Notes: generated by a model not told the origin, from the letters alone. Counted from the first letter of the stretch, positions 10,642 to 21,361 are shown. The stretch is DNA of 64,000 nucleotides from Anoplopoma fimbria (GCF_027596085.1 NC_072458.1:18832384-18896383); one strand, 5' to 3'. Numbers and translations are program-made.

Positions 10642-11852
10642 TGGAGCTACGTGAGCAGTACCATGTACATGGCAACTATCATAATCATTCACCATCTGGT
10701 TAGTTAAAGTTCCACAGCTCAGCAATATTACATCAGCCTCAGCTGGCTTTGTTATGCAGAAAAACAGTTGGATGTTACCCCAATGCACACATCCCCCCCC
10801 CACACCCACACCCACACACCCACCCTCTGTGGCTTTGGAGATGAATGTGACAGATAACCTACTTTCTCAGCCTGCCTGTTGACACAAAGGATACACGAGA
10901 GCTAGTTTGAAGAACAAATGGGTGAAAACTGACGGTTTGTGGCTGCGTGAGGGCAACTGGAGGGTTGCAGATAAAGAGAGGGAAGGAAGGGAGGAGAAGC
11001 GGTCTAAAGTTTTCCACTTAACGGAAGGAAACAAGGAGGGAACTGAGGGACGTATAGCGGTGACGTAGATTCAGAAGGGGAAGCTCTCAAACTATCCGGT
11101 TTCAAACACACGGTTAACATAGTTTAGTCTCGGTTGTAATCAAAAGCATTTTACGCCTCGTGTGGGAATCAAAGTGTGCAGCTTTACAGTAGCATGGATC
11201 ATATCTGAAGGTGTGTGTCTTAATGTTTCTAAGGCTGTGCACCTCAAAGAGTTAAAAGTCACAAAATGAGGACGTTTTTAAAATCAGTGTTACTATCATA
11301 TGACCATCAAAACAAAAGGCCCACGCTGCAGCTTAAGCCCTTCCCGTTTTGGGTGTCTCATTGTCACATGACACCTTAGTTCTTCTGTTCCGTAGTCTTC
11401 CTGGTTGTTGGTGGTTCGCAGTTTGTCCTCCTTTCTCAGCACAATCTGATGAGATACCTTCCCAAATCTAGAAAAAGAATCTCTCCTTTTGCGTGTGATG
11501 TTTTGAATTTACTGGCGCCTTTCGTGGGTTCCTCTTAACCATAACCATAGTTTAATAAGTGCACACACAAAACCCTGAGTGATATCATAAAGGGGGGGAG
11601 AGAAAACATCCATTGACAGCCACCCTTTTCGTCTGCCCTGTTATCGCTAATCTCACAGTGTGTTGTTGTATGTCACATCCAGTGCACTGCAATGCTTCAG
11701 GCCTTCAACCACTCGATCCACAAGACTGTTTCAGAGGTTTATCTTTAGCCTGTTTACTTTGGCTTGTAAATGTTTGTCTTTTTATTGCCTATTTGAATGT
11801 TTCTCATGCAGTGTATCTTCTGTTTGTCCCTCCGATGTGTGTGAAATTGTTC

Positions 11853-11858
11853 AATAAA
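11853..11858 (+). terminator. mturn: Polyadenylation signal AATAAA (mturn)
   Basis: Canonical hexamer about 1.55 kb after the mturn stop codon, followed within 30 nt by GT-rich sequence. Confidence 0.65.
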
Positions 11859-12295
11859 CCGTGTGAACAGAGTGTTCCTCGTGCCTATTTTTGCCTACTC
11901 TTAATGGCCTGAGGTTAATGTAACACAAAGGTCCAAACATGGAGGGCTTTTCATATCACAGAGTGGACTGGTGACCTGCTGCTGTGCCAACAGCCTGCTG
12001 GTGTTACTGGGATTGACGTCATGCGCCACCTGATGTGCCCACTCAGAGCTGCGTGAAGCTGGAGACAAGGATGGGACTGCAGACAGGAGGCTTTGTGTAG
12101 GCCTTCAAAGTAAAAGCACAAACGCTGTGTATTAATGTTAAAGTTTTCAGTACAGTTCAGATAGAAATATAATCTTTTAAGACTAGTTGTTTTCCATATT
12201 AAGCTATAAAATATATGAACAGTTTATAAAATATGATGCACTTTTACGGATTAAAGTGTATGTGTATGATGCAGTTAAATGAGCTTCATCTCTAA

Positions 12296-12450
12296 AATAA
12301 GATAAGATAAAATAAAATAATCCTTTAATCCCGCAGAGGGGAAATTTACAGGATTACAGCAGCATAGAGGATAGTGCAAACAAGAGACATAGTAAAAGAA
12401 AAACAAGATCAGATAAAATGAAATAAAAAACAAGTATTATAAATAAGCAA
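12296..12450 (-). repeat. Antisense LINE-like 3' end
   Basis: Reverse complement of the module at 1.8-3.1 kb: GATAAGATAAAATAAAATAA, then CCTTTAATCCCGCAG, GGATTACAGCAGCATAG and GTGCAAACAAGAGACATAG. Confidence 0.65.
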
Positions 12451-12516
12451 TAAAACATCTCTACCACCTGCATCTTTCAAGGACTGCTTTAATGTCAATG
12501 CACCAATATAATGATC

Positions 12517-12760
12517 CAATAATCTTTGGTGGAAGAAGTATTCTGATCCGTTTCTCAAATAAAAGTACTTATACTGTTCAAATACATGAAAGCGAAAGTC
12601 CTGCTTTGAAATGTTACTCCAATAAAAAAATAAATATAATCAGCAAAATGTAATTTATGTATCCAAAGTAAAAGCACAGAGAAATGCTCCCTGTGATTAT
12701 TATATCATTTTAGACTTTGTCATTAAATGTATACTATGTACTAATGTGAAACGATATTTT
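12517..12760 (+). repeat. Abundant teleost interspersed repeat (GGTGGAAGAAGTATTCTGAT type)
   Basis: Recognised from GGTGGAAGAAGTATTCTGAT, AAAAGTACTTATACTGTTCA and ATCAGCAAAATGTAATTTAT. A partial second copy lies at 16155-16310 in znrf2 intron 2. No coding capacity; the family name is not asserted. Confidence 0.6.
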
Positions 12761-12859
12761 TATGGCTTCATTTTACTCTGAAGGCGACTTTATGTTATCA
12801 TGGTGAAGTTCAGGTGGTTTGACGGAGCTGGAGGAGGAGGAGGAGGAGGAGGAGGAGGG

Positions 12860-13322
12860 CAATCCCTGCTTTTATTTTTCTTTCCAGACGGCCACAGTTG
12901 AGCACAAAAACAAACTTGAACCAGGCGAGCTGTGAGTCAACACTCAGCCCAAATGTCCTCGTCTGAGGTGGACAATCCGACTACTTTTATCTGAAGAGAT
13001 TATTTTTAATTTTTTTTTCCATTGTTGGAAAAAAAAAAAAAAAAAAAGGGAAGGGAAGGGCTCTGCCAAGAAAACAAAAACAACCATTTGGAAATGAAGT
13101 TATGGTTCAGAAAGTGCGCACTTTACGCACGGCGCGCACCCGTGAACCACTGAGATGTTGGAGCACCTCGCCTCTGTTGCTGTTCTCCTCTTGTTCTTTA
13201 TTTCCTTTGTTGCTGTCAGTTCTTCAGAACACTCTGTAACAATGTATCGTTGCGCAATACTTTAAAGCGCACACATACACCCAAACAACAACAACAGCAG
13301 GAGAAAACAGACCAGAGACAGC
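12860..13322 (+). promoter_or_regulatory. znrf2: Probable znrf2 promoter and 5' UTR
   Basis: A GC-richer island with CGCACGGCGCGCACC-like sequence near 13120-13140, a 20-nt A run at about 13029-13047 and an A/C-rich 5' leader directly before the ATG at 13323. The transcription start is not determined. Confidence 0.4.
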
Positions 13323-13650
13323 ATGGGGGCCAAGCAGAGCAGCCCTGTGTTTGATGGCAGAACTCGGGCTTATTCCAGCTCTGATCTCCCATCTGGAAAC
13401 TCCAGCGGAGGGGGACGGATTGCGGGGTTCAGGTACACCAATGGACCAGATGGCCCCCGGATCCGTTACACAGGTGGGGGGCCAACCAGCTCCGGTCTCA
13501 GTATCCCAGCTGGCGGCAGGTCAGGGTCACACGGACTCAATCAGAGCCTCGATGGCACGGATGGTGACCTGGAGGGCGAGATGCCGCCCGAGGGCCACAG
13601 GTTGCTTATTGGATCCCTGCCGGCCCACCTGTCACCTCATCTGCTGGGAG
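13323..13650 (+). CDS. znrf2: znrf2 coding exon 1
   Basis: Encodes residues 1-109 plus the first base of codon 110; donor GTAAGA at 13651. Contains the myristoylation signal and the low-complexity Gly/Ser region. Confidence 0.93.
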
Positions 13651-13703
13651 GTAAGACTGTGACGCGTGGTTTACTTCAAACTCATAACAGCTGCTCCATA
13701 GAA

Positions 13704-13743
<40 letters not shown>

Positions 13744-16700
13744 ATTCCTTTATTGATCCCCATGGGGGAAATTCAAGTGTTGCAGCAGCTCAACTACATA
13801 GACACAGAAATAAATACACATACTATACAACTACACAGACAATAAATACACATACTATACAACTACACAGACAATAAATACACATACTATACAACTACAC
13901 AGACAATAAATACACATACTATACAACTACACAGACAATAAATACACATACTATACAACTACACAGACACAGACAATAAATACACATACTATACAACTAC
14001 ACAGACAATAAATACACATACTATACAACTACACAGACAATAAATACACATACTATACAACTACACAGACAATAAATACACATACTATACAACTACACAG
14101 ACAATAAATACACATACTATACAACTACACAGACAATAAATACACATACTATACAACTACACAGACAATAAATACACATACTATACAACTACACAGACAA
14201 TAAATACACATACTATACAACTACACAGACAATAAATACACATACTATACAACTACACAGACAATAAATACACATACTATACAACTACACAGACAATAAA
14301 TACACATACTATACAACTACACAGACAATAAATACACATACTATACAACTACACAGACAATAAATACACATACTATACAACTACACAGACAATAAATACA
14401 CATACTATACAACTACACAGACACAACTACAATAACATACTATACAACTACACAGACAATAAATACACATACTATACAACTACACAGACAATAAATACAC
14501 ATACTATACAACAAAATAAAGAACTCAGTCACATTCATACCAGTAATATGTCATTGCTCTGTGCCTTTTTAAGACTTTTTTCATCTCCTTAATTCCTTAT
14601 TCTAATATTTATTGCGTGTTTGTTGTTTTAAGTGCGCTGTCTGTCTGGTGTCCTTACCCTAAGGAACATTGTTTTCATCTCATGTGCCATAACTGCAAAA
14701 TGTCTGGTCTTATTACTGTGTTTATGGCACCCAGAAAGAGTTTAGAGTCAACATGTCAGTTCTTGTTCGAGATATCATAAACTATAGGTTACCCATTACA
14801 GTCAAAGTTGCTTAGTATTTTTCCATTTGACACAGGACACCTGGCATATGGTAAAAGCAGTGTGGTGACTGACTGAGCCCTTTGTTTAGCACTTCTGCAC
14901 TTTTATTGAAGCCACAGGTGGCTCCGCTGTTCTGCACTGTCTTCCTCTGCCTCTCTACATGTCTTGCAAAACACGGCCTGTTTTTCTCGCCGACTGAGAG
15001 GGAAGAGTGCTTTATGTAGGTCAGCAGATAAGAGCTTCCTGCTGGTTACACATTGCCTGACACACAAACACGCGCATGCACACATACATACACACACACT
15101 TCCTGAATGCGCAAGTCTAGATGTTTGTCAACTGGTGGACCACAGCAAAACAAAAACAGACCTAAACTTATAGGACTGTCTCAGCGCTCCAACATCCACG
15201 CCTTTGAATAAAAACTCATTATTTAACAGTGTTTCCTGAATCTTTATTGCTGTTGGAGATATTTTAAACGCGCCAACTTCCTCATCTTTCATAACATAGT
15301 CTAATTTCCAGTAATTTCCCAGATGAGGATGTCTAATCATTACAAACCTCATCAATAACCTTTGCTCATCAGATCCATGTGATTATTACCCTGCAGGCCT
15401 GATATTGTGCCCACAGGATTATCCCGCCTTACATACACATGACACAACACAAACATGAGGTTCACACCAGACACATATATACATACTCCCTGCATATATA
15501 AATGCATTTGTTGTTACTTTCTCGGTTTAGGTGTTATAATGTTAGACATGCTGTTAGGTAATCTCAGGTCAAGCAGCGCCTGGCTTATCAGTCTTTATGC
15601 AGCTGAGAAGATGCACAGAGGGGGGGGCACTGCATGTATGAAATGTTCGTACATTTCATACATGCAGTGCCATAAGTTGTTTACAGCAGACAAAGAGCTT
15701 CTAACTGCATGGAGGTGGAACACCATGCAGGTGTCCATGTAGGATCAAACTCATGCAAACCGTCCCACGCCCTCTGTTGTGTACATATCAATAAAAAAGT
15801 AATAAGAGATAAGTTGGCACATCTCTGCCCTCATGTTCTTGTCTTTGTGTTTTTCCTTCCGCAGGCTTCCACTGTCCTGTTTGCTCCAAGTTTATGGCGT
15901 CAGATGAAATAGAGAAGCACCTGCTCATGTGTTTCAGCAAATCGCGCCTCACCTACAACAGTAAGAAATCAGGGATGAAGGTTCAAGAGGGCAGGGGAGG
16001 TTCTTTAAGAGGAAGGAGCTGGTAATAGTTTTTGGCCACAGCTGCCATGTTAATCTGTTATTTTTCAATTCTACTTGTTCATTTTGGTTTAAAAAAAAAA
16101 AAAAAAGACATGCAAAAGAATGCATGAAACTTAACAATGACAATGGTAACTTCTGGTGCAGATCACATCGCAGTATTCAGATCTATTACTACAATAGAAG
16201 TCGCAGTACCACAATGTAAAAATACTTCATTACAAGTAAAGGTAGAGGTAATCAAGTACAAGAACATCAAAGTTTTACTTGAGTGCAGTACAAAAATGTA
16301 CTTATTTACATTCGACCATTGCATCTGCGTTCCCTTCCTTAGTCACAATGGTATGCCATATTTTTCCTACAACTGGATCATGAGGATGATCATTAATTGA
16401 AATACAAAGTCTTGCAATAAACGATTTGTAGATAGACAAAGAACTCGTTAGCCACAGAAATACACCAGTACCAGATGTTATTCATTGTTGCATGCTGATA
16501 TGCAGCCGCACATCTACACGGCCACCTATATGTATGTGTGTCAACTGTGTTGGCTTCCTGCTGCTAAAACACACACACAATCACACACTTACACAGGAAA
16601 AGGCAAACATATTTTGCCTGTTGACATACAGCTGTCACGTCACACGCTCTCTGCCAATAGAGACGTCCAAGGCTCGAGAGTGTTGCATGGATGCAAACAA

Positions 16701-18721
16701 GAGTAGACCGCTCGTCTTTAAATGTTGACGCATGCGCGGAGACCTGCGCACACGCACTCACAGCAGCATGCGTATTACTGACAAATGTACAGTTCACGCA
16801 GCTCACGGACTGCTCAGTTTGTCGTAGCTCATCGAAGGCATACGGACATGTAAAACCTGTACAATCATCCTTTTATCATTCACCTCGCCCATGCAAATAT
16901 TTTCAAAAGCGCATTTTAATTGTCTATCTTACCTCTCCTGCAGGATTCATTTTTAAAAAGAGCAGGTATTGACACTAGGGCCTATCATAGTTTAATATAC
17001 AGGTAAACATGTGACACAAAAGAACTTAATCACATCTGTTATTGAAATATACCATCAAGCAATTATACAGGTAGGATAGTAAAAACTAAACTATGATCCA
17101 ATAACACAACCTTTTCCCAGTGGAGTCGGCATCATTTACTGCAGAGGGATACCAGTTCTCATCTGGGCATTTCTGGTACCAAAGGTTAAACAGATGGTTG
17201 TGCAGGATTCAGTGACTGAGCTGAACATCTGATGCATGGTTTGGTGTGCGAGGCGGCTCTTCCCTCAGTTTGTCTCAATGCGTATTGTCTTTCTCAGAGG
17301 ACATCCTGTCCAGAGACTCTGGGGAATGTGCCATCTGTTTAGATGAGCTGGAGCAGGGAGACACCATTGCCAGGCTGCCCTGCCTCTGTATCTATCATAA
17401 AGGGTAACTAACACACACAAACACACAAAAATAAACAGATTGTGGTTGAAGAAAAGTTTGACAAATGCACAAATGGCATCAAGCGTAAACAGTCACGACT
17501 TCCAAAAGCAACCTAAGCTTCACTTTTAGAATACTAACATCAGAGTGGTAGCAGTCTTCTCAAGAGAAAAAACAAGCGTGTATCTCAAAATGTCAAATTA
17601 TTCCTGTAATATAGAAGTTACTAGATTGTCAATAGCAACGCAAGAACTTTAAACTGTATGTATAAAGTAGAATAAGTCACACACTAGTTTGTTGACCACG
17701 GTTTTGGGGCCTTGAACTCAAAAATGTAGCCGTCATCATCTATGATTGTTTTTCGCAGCCGGAAGTGACACGAGAGGGTGGAGCTAAGTACAATTGAACG
17801 TTGAATTGACACAGAACTTTTTTAGGCCACCAGAAATGTTCCAATTAACTTAACTGAAAACACACTGAGAAAGAGTTAAAGTTCAAAGACGAAAACACGG
17901 ACAACCGCCGGACTGGACAACGTCATTGTAGAGACCTGTCCATCACAAGGTAGCCGCGCTGTAAAGCATCTGCTGCTTTTTCTTTTTAAATTACAATAAT
18001 GAAAAGACAGATGCAGTGAAACAAAGTGTTTATTGACAATTTAAAACTTTTATCATTATAAAAGAAATAAAAAAAACACAGAGTTACATAAAACGATTGA
18101 CACCACTCTCATGTCTTTATGCTGAATATGAAACTACCACCAACATCTGGTAAGTTTAGCTCAGCAGAAAGGGGAAACAGCTAGCTCTGTCCAAAGGTAA
18201 CAAAATCAGCAAAACAAGATACAACACTTCAGTAAGTGAACTTTAAAGGTGCTGGTAGGCCAGTTTTGTTACCTTCGGAGGGAGCCAGGCTAGCCGTTTA
18301 CCCCTGTTTCCATTCTTAATGCTAAGCTAAGCTAACCTGCCACTCATGGTAGCCCTATAGTAAACAGACTAATATGAGAGTGGTATGAATCTTCTCATCA
18401 ATACCTCAGCAAGAAAGAAAATCGGCACAGCAACAGGCCACAAATATAATATCACTTATATCAGCTATTGAATGAAACTACTTGAGAAAGCACACATATT
18501 GCCATCCATTTAATTAGATAATTTATAAAATAAGAGATAATTTGATAAAAATAAATGGAGATTATTATTATTATTGTGTGCTAAACGTAATTCAGCTCAT
18601 GTTTTCAACTTCCTTTGATCACAGCAGATTAACTTCCCTGTTGTCTTCCTCTTCCTGTTTCAGGTGTATAGACGAGTGGTTTGAGGTGAATCGCTCGTGT
18701 CCGGAGCATCCCTCCGACTAG
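13323..18721 (+). CDS. znrf2: E3 ubiquitin ligase ZNRF2, 4 coding exons
   Basis: The coding sequence joins 13323-13650, 15865-15960, 17298-17403 and 18664-18721, giving 195 aa. The start MGAKQSS is an N-myristoylation signal (Gly2), followed by NGRTRAYS-like GRTRAYSSSDLPSG and RLLIGSLPAHLSPHLLGG, both typical of ZNRF2 rather than ZNRF1. A zinc finger uses C113, C116, H128 and C132. An atypical C-terminal RING finger spans residues 152-192 (CAICLDELEQGDTIARLPCL...) and the protein ends KGCIDEWFEVNRSCPEHPSD, as in mammals. The family protein is a membrane-associated E3 ligase of endosomes and lysosomes, linked to Na+/K+-ATPase trafficking and mTORC1 amino-acid signalling. It is shorter than human ZNRF2 (about 242 aa) because the Ala/Gly-rich N-terminal tract is reduced. 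Introns are GT-AG with phases 1, 1 and 2. Confidence 0.95.
13707..13738. repeat. (ATT)n microsatellite
   Basis: About ten ATT units, directly followed by the antisense LINE-like tail; probably its target-site or tail sequence. Confidence 0.9.
13738..13800 (-). repeat. Antisense LINE-like 3' end
   Basis: Reverse complement of the 405-478 signature: CCTTTATTGATCCCCATGGG, then AAATTCAAGTGTTGCAGCAG. Confidence 0.65.
13796..14515. repeat. 32-bp-unit minisatellite, ~22 copies
   Basis: A head-to-tail array with core ACTATACAACTACACAGACA followed by ATAAATACACAT. Units are almost identical; two variants near 13965 and 14425 carry an extra CACAGA or a rearranged segment. The first degenerate unit continues directly from the antisense LINE-like tail, so the array probably expanded from LINE sequence. 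Confidence 0.95.
15626..15671. repeat. Perfect 21-bp stem hairpin with TCGT loop
   Basis: 15626-15646 (GGCACTGCATGTATGAAATG plus T) is exactly complementary to 15651-15671, separated only by TCGT. It lies in znrf2 intron 1, next to a 7-G run. Confidence 0.9.
15865..15960 (+). CDS. znrf2: znrf2 coding exon 2 (zinc finger)
   Basis: Completes codon 110 and encodes FHCPVCSKFMASDEIEKHLL and onward to LTYN. It carries the whole C-x2-C...H-x3-C zinc finger. Acceptor TTCCGCAG ends at 15864, donor GTAAGA at 15961. Confidence 0.95.
15961..17297 (+). other. znrf2: znrf2 intron 2
   Basis: Contains a copy of the GGTGGAAGAAGTATT-type teleost repeat at about 16155-16310 and a poly-A tract at 16091-16105. 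Nothing else is recognised. Confidence 0.7.
16155..16310 (+). repeat. Partial teleost interspersed repeat
   Basis: Shares CAGTATTCAGATC, GTAAAAATACTTCATTACAAGT and AAAGTTTTACTTGAGT-like segments with the 12517-12760 copy. Confidence 0.5.
17298..17403 (+). CDS. znrf2: znrf2 coding exon 3 (RING N-terminal part)
   Basis: Encodes residues 142-176 plus two bases of codon 177, including SGECAICLDELEQGDTIARL and PCLCIYHK. Acceptor TTTCTCAG ends at 17297, donor GTAACT at 17404. Confidence 0.95.
17690..17960. repeat. Teleost interspersed repeat fragment
   Basis: Recognised from CGGAAGTGACACGAGAGGGT and GGAGCTAAGTACAATTGAAC. May belong to one composite element with 18140-18370. No coding capacity. 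Confidence 0.4.
18140..18370. repeat. Palindromic MITE-like repeat (GCTAAGCTAAGCTAACC type)
   Basis: The left arm has GGGGAAACAGCTAGCTCTGT and CCAAAGGTAACAAAATC. The right arm has the inverse (GTGCTGGTAGGCCAGTTTTG, TTACC, GGAGCCAGGCTAGCC, TGCTAAGCTAAGCTAACC). The same family occurs in longer form at 46165-46625. Confidence 0.6.
18664..18721 (+). CDS. znrf2: znrf2 coding exon 4 and stop
   Basis: Completes codon 177 (Gly) and encodes CIDEWFEVNRSCPEHPSD, stop TAG at 18719-18721. Acceptor CCTGTTTCAG ends at 18663. Confidence 0.95.
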
Positions 18722-19580
18722 GAGCTGCAGGAGTACAGTTTCAGTCTGCTGTACGTCACTGTGGTGGACTGTGTGCCCTGACCTCATCATCACAACACTG
18801 TCTGTTCCAGCCGAGCATCAGCGCTCCTCAGGGATTGCAAGACATTGTTGTGCACAGAATTTTTCATATTGCCTCATGGAATAGTGATGTACTTTGGATA
18901 TGTTTCTCTAGACGTCGTGGGACGTTCAAAGAACCACTGGTCGAGTCATTTTATCTCCAGAAAATATGTGAATGTTCCTTGTGCCACCTTCTGGCCTAAA
19001 GTGGGTTCATGAAACCTGGGATCTGAACCGTTCTGCTGAACAGGGTGTGGCTTTATGGGAGAGGACTTGTGTAACCAATGCGGTGCGAGAATTACGTCTC
19101 TTTTCAGCAGAGATTTAGATTGAGAGACTGTTCAGACTTGATCAGAAGGCTGATGTTGTGCAATGTGAAAACAAACCCAGCCGTTCAGAGTTAGAAATGC
19201 CTTTTTTCAGCTTTAAGGGATGATTACAGTGTTGATCGTAGCTAGGATGTAAATCTTAATTTTATCGTGAAATTGGCCAAATCAACCTTTTGTTAAACAA
19301 TCGTGCCCTCGACCAAATAGTCTAATGTGAAAAAGTCAGACTTTGTTAATCATTTGTCCATTCAGAACCACAGTAAAGTGATCGTGTAGTTTAGTGGTGG
19401 AATCAAAGATAGGCTACAACATATCTAATTATGATTCATACTCTAAGGAGTGCCATAATATGCTGCTATGTCATAGACTGGAATGTTTCCTATAACCTTT
19501 GAACCTTTGTTCAATGTTCTTTCTATTTGTACTGTAATGTTTTGCACAACAATAAATGTTTTGTCTTTGTGTCTCAATAC
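18722..19580 (+). other. znrf2: znrf2 3' UTR
   Basis: About 0.86 kb from the stop codon to just after AATAAA at 19551-19556, which is followed by TGTTTTGTCTTTGTGTCT, a typical GU-rich downstream element. The end point is inferred. Confidence 0.65.
19551..19556 (+). terminator. znrf2: Polyadenylation signal AATAAA (znrf2)
   Basis: Canonical hexamer with a GT-rich downstream element, 0.83 kb after the znrf2 stop codon. Confidence 0.7.
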
Positions 19581-20141
19581 TGCATACAAAGTAGTAAAAA
19601 TGTTAATGTAAAGGCATAATTTATATATTTCTCCATATGAAATGGAAATGAGTCTAAGATGGTTGGAGAAGAAGAATAAGGGAAGGGAAATAAAAATAGA
19701 TTTTTTTTAAAAAGTATTCATACATTGGATGTATCATTAACACAGAGAGTCTGCGGCCTGCAGTTTGCAGTAGTGAAACTTCTCAAAAGTCATAAAGATA
19801 TTTTATCATCTATCAAAGAGTCTCCACTATTACAATCCAAAAACAAGACAGCTGATTACTTAAGTTCTATCAGCCGTAGACAGCAGTGGAGATGACTAAT
19901 GACTCGCTAGAAGTGGGCATGCATGGACATGGATAACATTGATTAAGTGTTCTTTCTCTTGGTTGCAAAATGAGCAGCCTGAGGAAATGCTATTTTCATT
20001 TGTTGTGTTGCAGAGATAATACCTTAGCCTTTCTTTTACTATATCACAAAGGGTATTTTTCCTGTGTCCAGGAGAAGATAGCATTTGAAGGACAACTATT
20101 ATTTTCTGAGAAGAATTTCTGATGTTTACCTATTCCATTTT

Positions 20142-20393
20142 CTATACAGACTGAAACCCCCCATGTTAGAGAGATGTAAAAGAAAAGTCACTTCACTAAC
20201 TGTCTTTATCTTATATGTGTTTTATTTTTTTCTAGATTGTAGATTAATATTGAAGACATCCAAACTATGAAGGAACACGTGGAATTTAGTGGTAAACAAA
20301 CAAATGCTCAACAAACCAGAATATGTTTTATATTTTACATTCTTCAAAGTAGTTGAATGAGAAGGTGTGTCCAAACTTTTGACTGGTACTGTA
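20142..20393 (+). mobile_element. Tc1-like non-autonomous element, copy 1 (left end degraded)
   Basis: The right terminal repeat GTGTCCAAACTTTTGACTGG followed by TACTG ends at 20391, next to TA. The interior shares TTGAAGACATCCAAACTATG and AGGAACAC with copy 2. No recognisable left terminal repeat remains, and the left boundary is uncertain. Confidence 0.6.
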
Positions 20394-20585
20394 TGTGTTT
20401 TATGGCAAATGTTAGGCCATTGTATCGATTGGAGAAATTTAAAAATGCACCTTCAATAAGTCAAAAACAAGGAGTCCGTCTTGATACTAGTGTTAAATGA
20501 AGATGGTCTTAATTTTTTATTGTATATTTAGTATGTTTGAATTCTTCCATCAGTGTTTTTTGGTTTGCTTTTTTAAAATCCAAGA

Positions 20586-20802
20586 TACAGTACCAGTCAA
20601 AAGTTTGGACACACCGCCTCATTTAATGGTTTTAATTTATTTTTATTTTTACCTACATTGTAGATTAATATTGAAGACATCCAAACTATGAAGGAACACA
20701 TATGGAATTATGTGGTAAACAAACAAAGAATATATTTTAGATTTTAGATTCTTCAAAGTAGTTGAATGAGAAGATGTGTCCAAACTTTTGACTGGTACTG
20801 TA
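20586..20802 (+). mobile_element. Tc1/mariner-type MITE, copy 2
   Basis: Perfect 26-bp terminal inverted repeats (20588-20613, starting CAGTACCAGTCAAAAGTTTG, and 20775-20800), flanked by TA on both sides, the Tc1/mariner target. About 217 bp including the TAs. It is an internally deleted derivative of the widespread fish Tc1-like element; no transposase remains. Confidence 0.85.
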
Positions 20803-21120
20803 TATTGTCAATCTTTGCACAGACTGGTATCAATTATTTTTTTATCCTTAATATGGGCATGGAAACAAATAGAAAAACATCCTTACACATGGTTTCACTA
20901 TGCAAAGTCAGCTGGGTGAAATAAAACCATATATTTATTATATGTTAATAATTCCATCAGTTTTTTGGTATGCTTTTATTTAAATCCAATATATATTAAG
21001 AGAGTAAAACATCCAAAACAATCTTAATTTTTGATAAACTCCAGAAAATCACAACATCATCAAAACCTTCCACCACATGTCATCCTGTTCAACTGACTGA
21101 CTTCCATCGATTACGTTTTC

Positions 21121-21190
21121 TGTGACGTAATCACGTCGTGGACGCGCTGTCGCAGGTTGATGACGTAACGCGCAGAGAACGTAACATTTG
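21121..21190 (+). promoter_or_regulatory. txnl4a: txnl4a promoter with two TGACGTAA (CRE/ATF-like) sites
   Basis: TGACGTAA occurs at 21123-21130 and again at 21161-21168, 38 bp apart, in a short CpG-rich block (CACGTCGTGGACGCGCTGTCG). This suits a TATA-less housekeeping promoter for a splicing factor. Reduced TXNL4A promoter activity is known to cause Burn-McKeown syndrome in humans. Confidence 0.5.
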
Positions 21191-21279
21191 CGAAAAAAGT
21201 ACACAGCAGCAGCGGCTAACGGGGAGTTTTGTCCTATTGTTGTTGTACGTTTTATATACTTATTGTGTTTTTTTATTAG
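21190..21279 (+). other. txnl4a: Probable txnl4a 5' UTR exon 1
   Basis: The exon end is inferred from a strong donor TTAG|GTAAGT at 21280. Its start (the transcription start) is not determined. It would splice to the acceptor at 21455-21456. Confidence 0.45.
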
Positions 21280-21361
21280 GTAAGTTTTTAGGTTGCTATC
21301 CTCTCATTCATATCTGACATGTACAAGTTTAATTATTTAATCCAGACTTGTCCTTGGCTAA

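Larger units (their letters stand above)
10306..11875 (+). other. mturn: mturn 3' UTR (about 1.57 kb)
   Basis: Runs from the stop codon to shortly after an AATAAA at 11853-11858, the first good polyadenylation signal with a GT-rich region (GTGTGAACAGAGTGTTCCTC) downstream. It contains a G-rich block at 10337-10367 and a (CA)n tract at 10572-10640. The exact cleavage site is inferred. Confidence 0.65.
11876..12860. other. mturn-znrf2 intergenic region
   Basis: About 1 kb of spacer between the mturn polyA site and the znrf2 promoter. It contains two interspersed repeats (12296-12450, 12517-12760) and a (GGA)n tract at 12829-12858. No further gene is visible. Confidence 0.7.
13651..15864 (+). 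other. znrf2: znrf2 intron 1
   Basis: Holds (ATT)n, an antisense LINE-like tail, a ~720-bp 32-bp-unit minisatellite and a perfect hairpin at 15626-15671. The remaining 14520-15600 segment shows no recognisable feature beyond a short CA-rich patch near 15060-15100. Confidence 0.85.
17404..18663 (+). other. znrf2: znrf2 intron 3
   Basis: Mostly interspersed repeat: about 17690-17960 (GTGACACGAGAGGGTGGAGC) and the inverted-repeat element at 18140-18370. The flanks are AT-rich and featureless. Confidence 0.65.
19581..21120. other. znrf2-txnl4a intergenic region
   Basis: AT-rich spacer containing two Tc1-like MITE copies (20142-20393 and 20586-20802). No coding exon is recognised. Confidence 0.7.

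Noticed and set aside
13796..14515. Regular 32-bp direct repeats resembling a CRISPR array
   Set aside because: The units are contiguous with no unique spacers, they lie in an intron of a vertebrate gene and no cas genes are present; this is a minisatellite.
15626..15671. microRNA precursor
   Set aside because: The 4-nt loop and perfect 21-bp stem are too short for a canonical pre-miRNA and I recognise no known miRNA in it.
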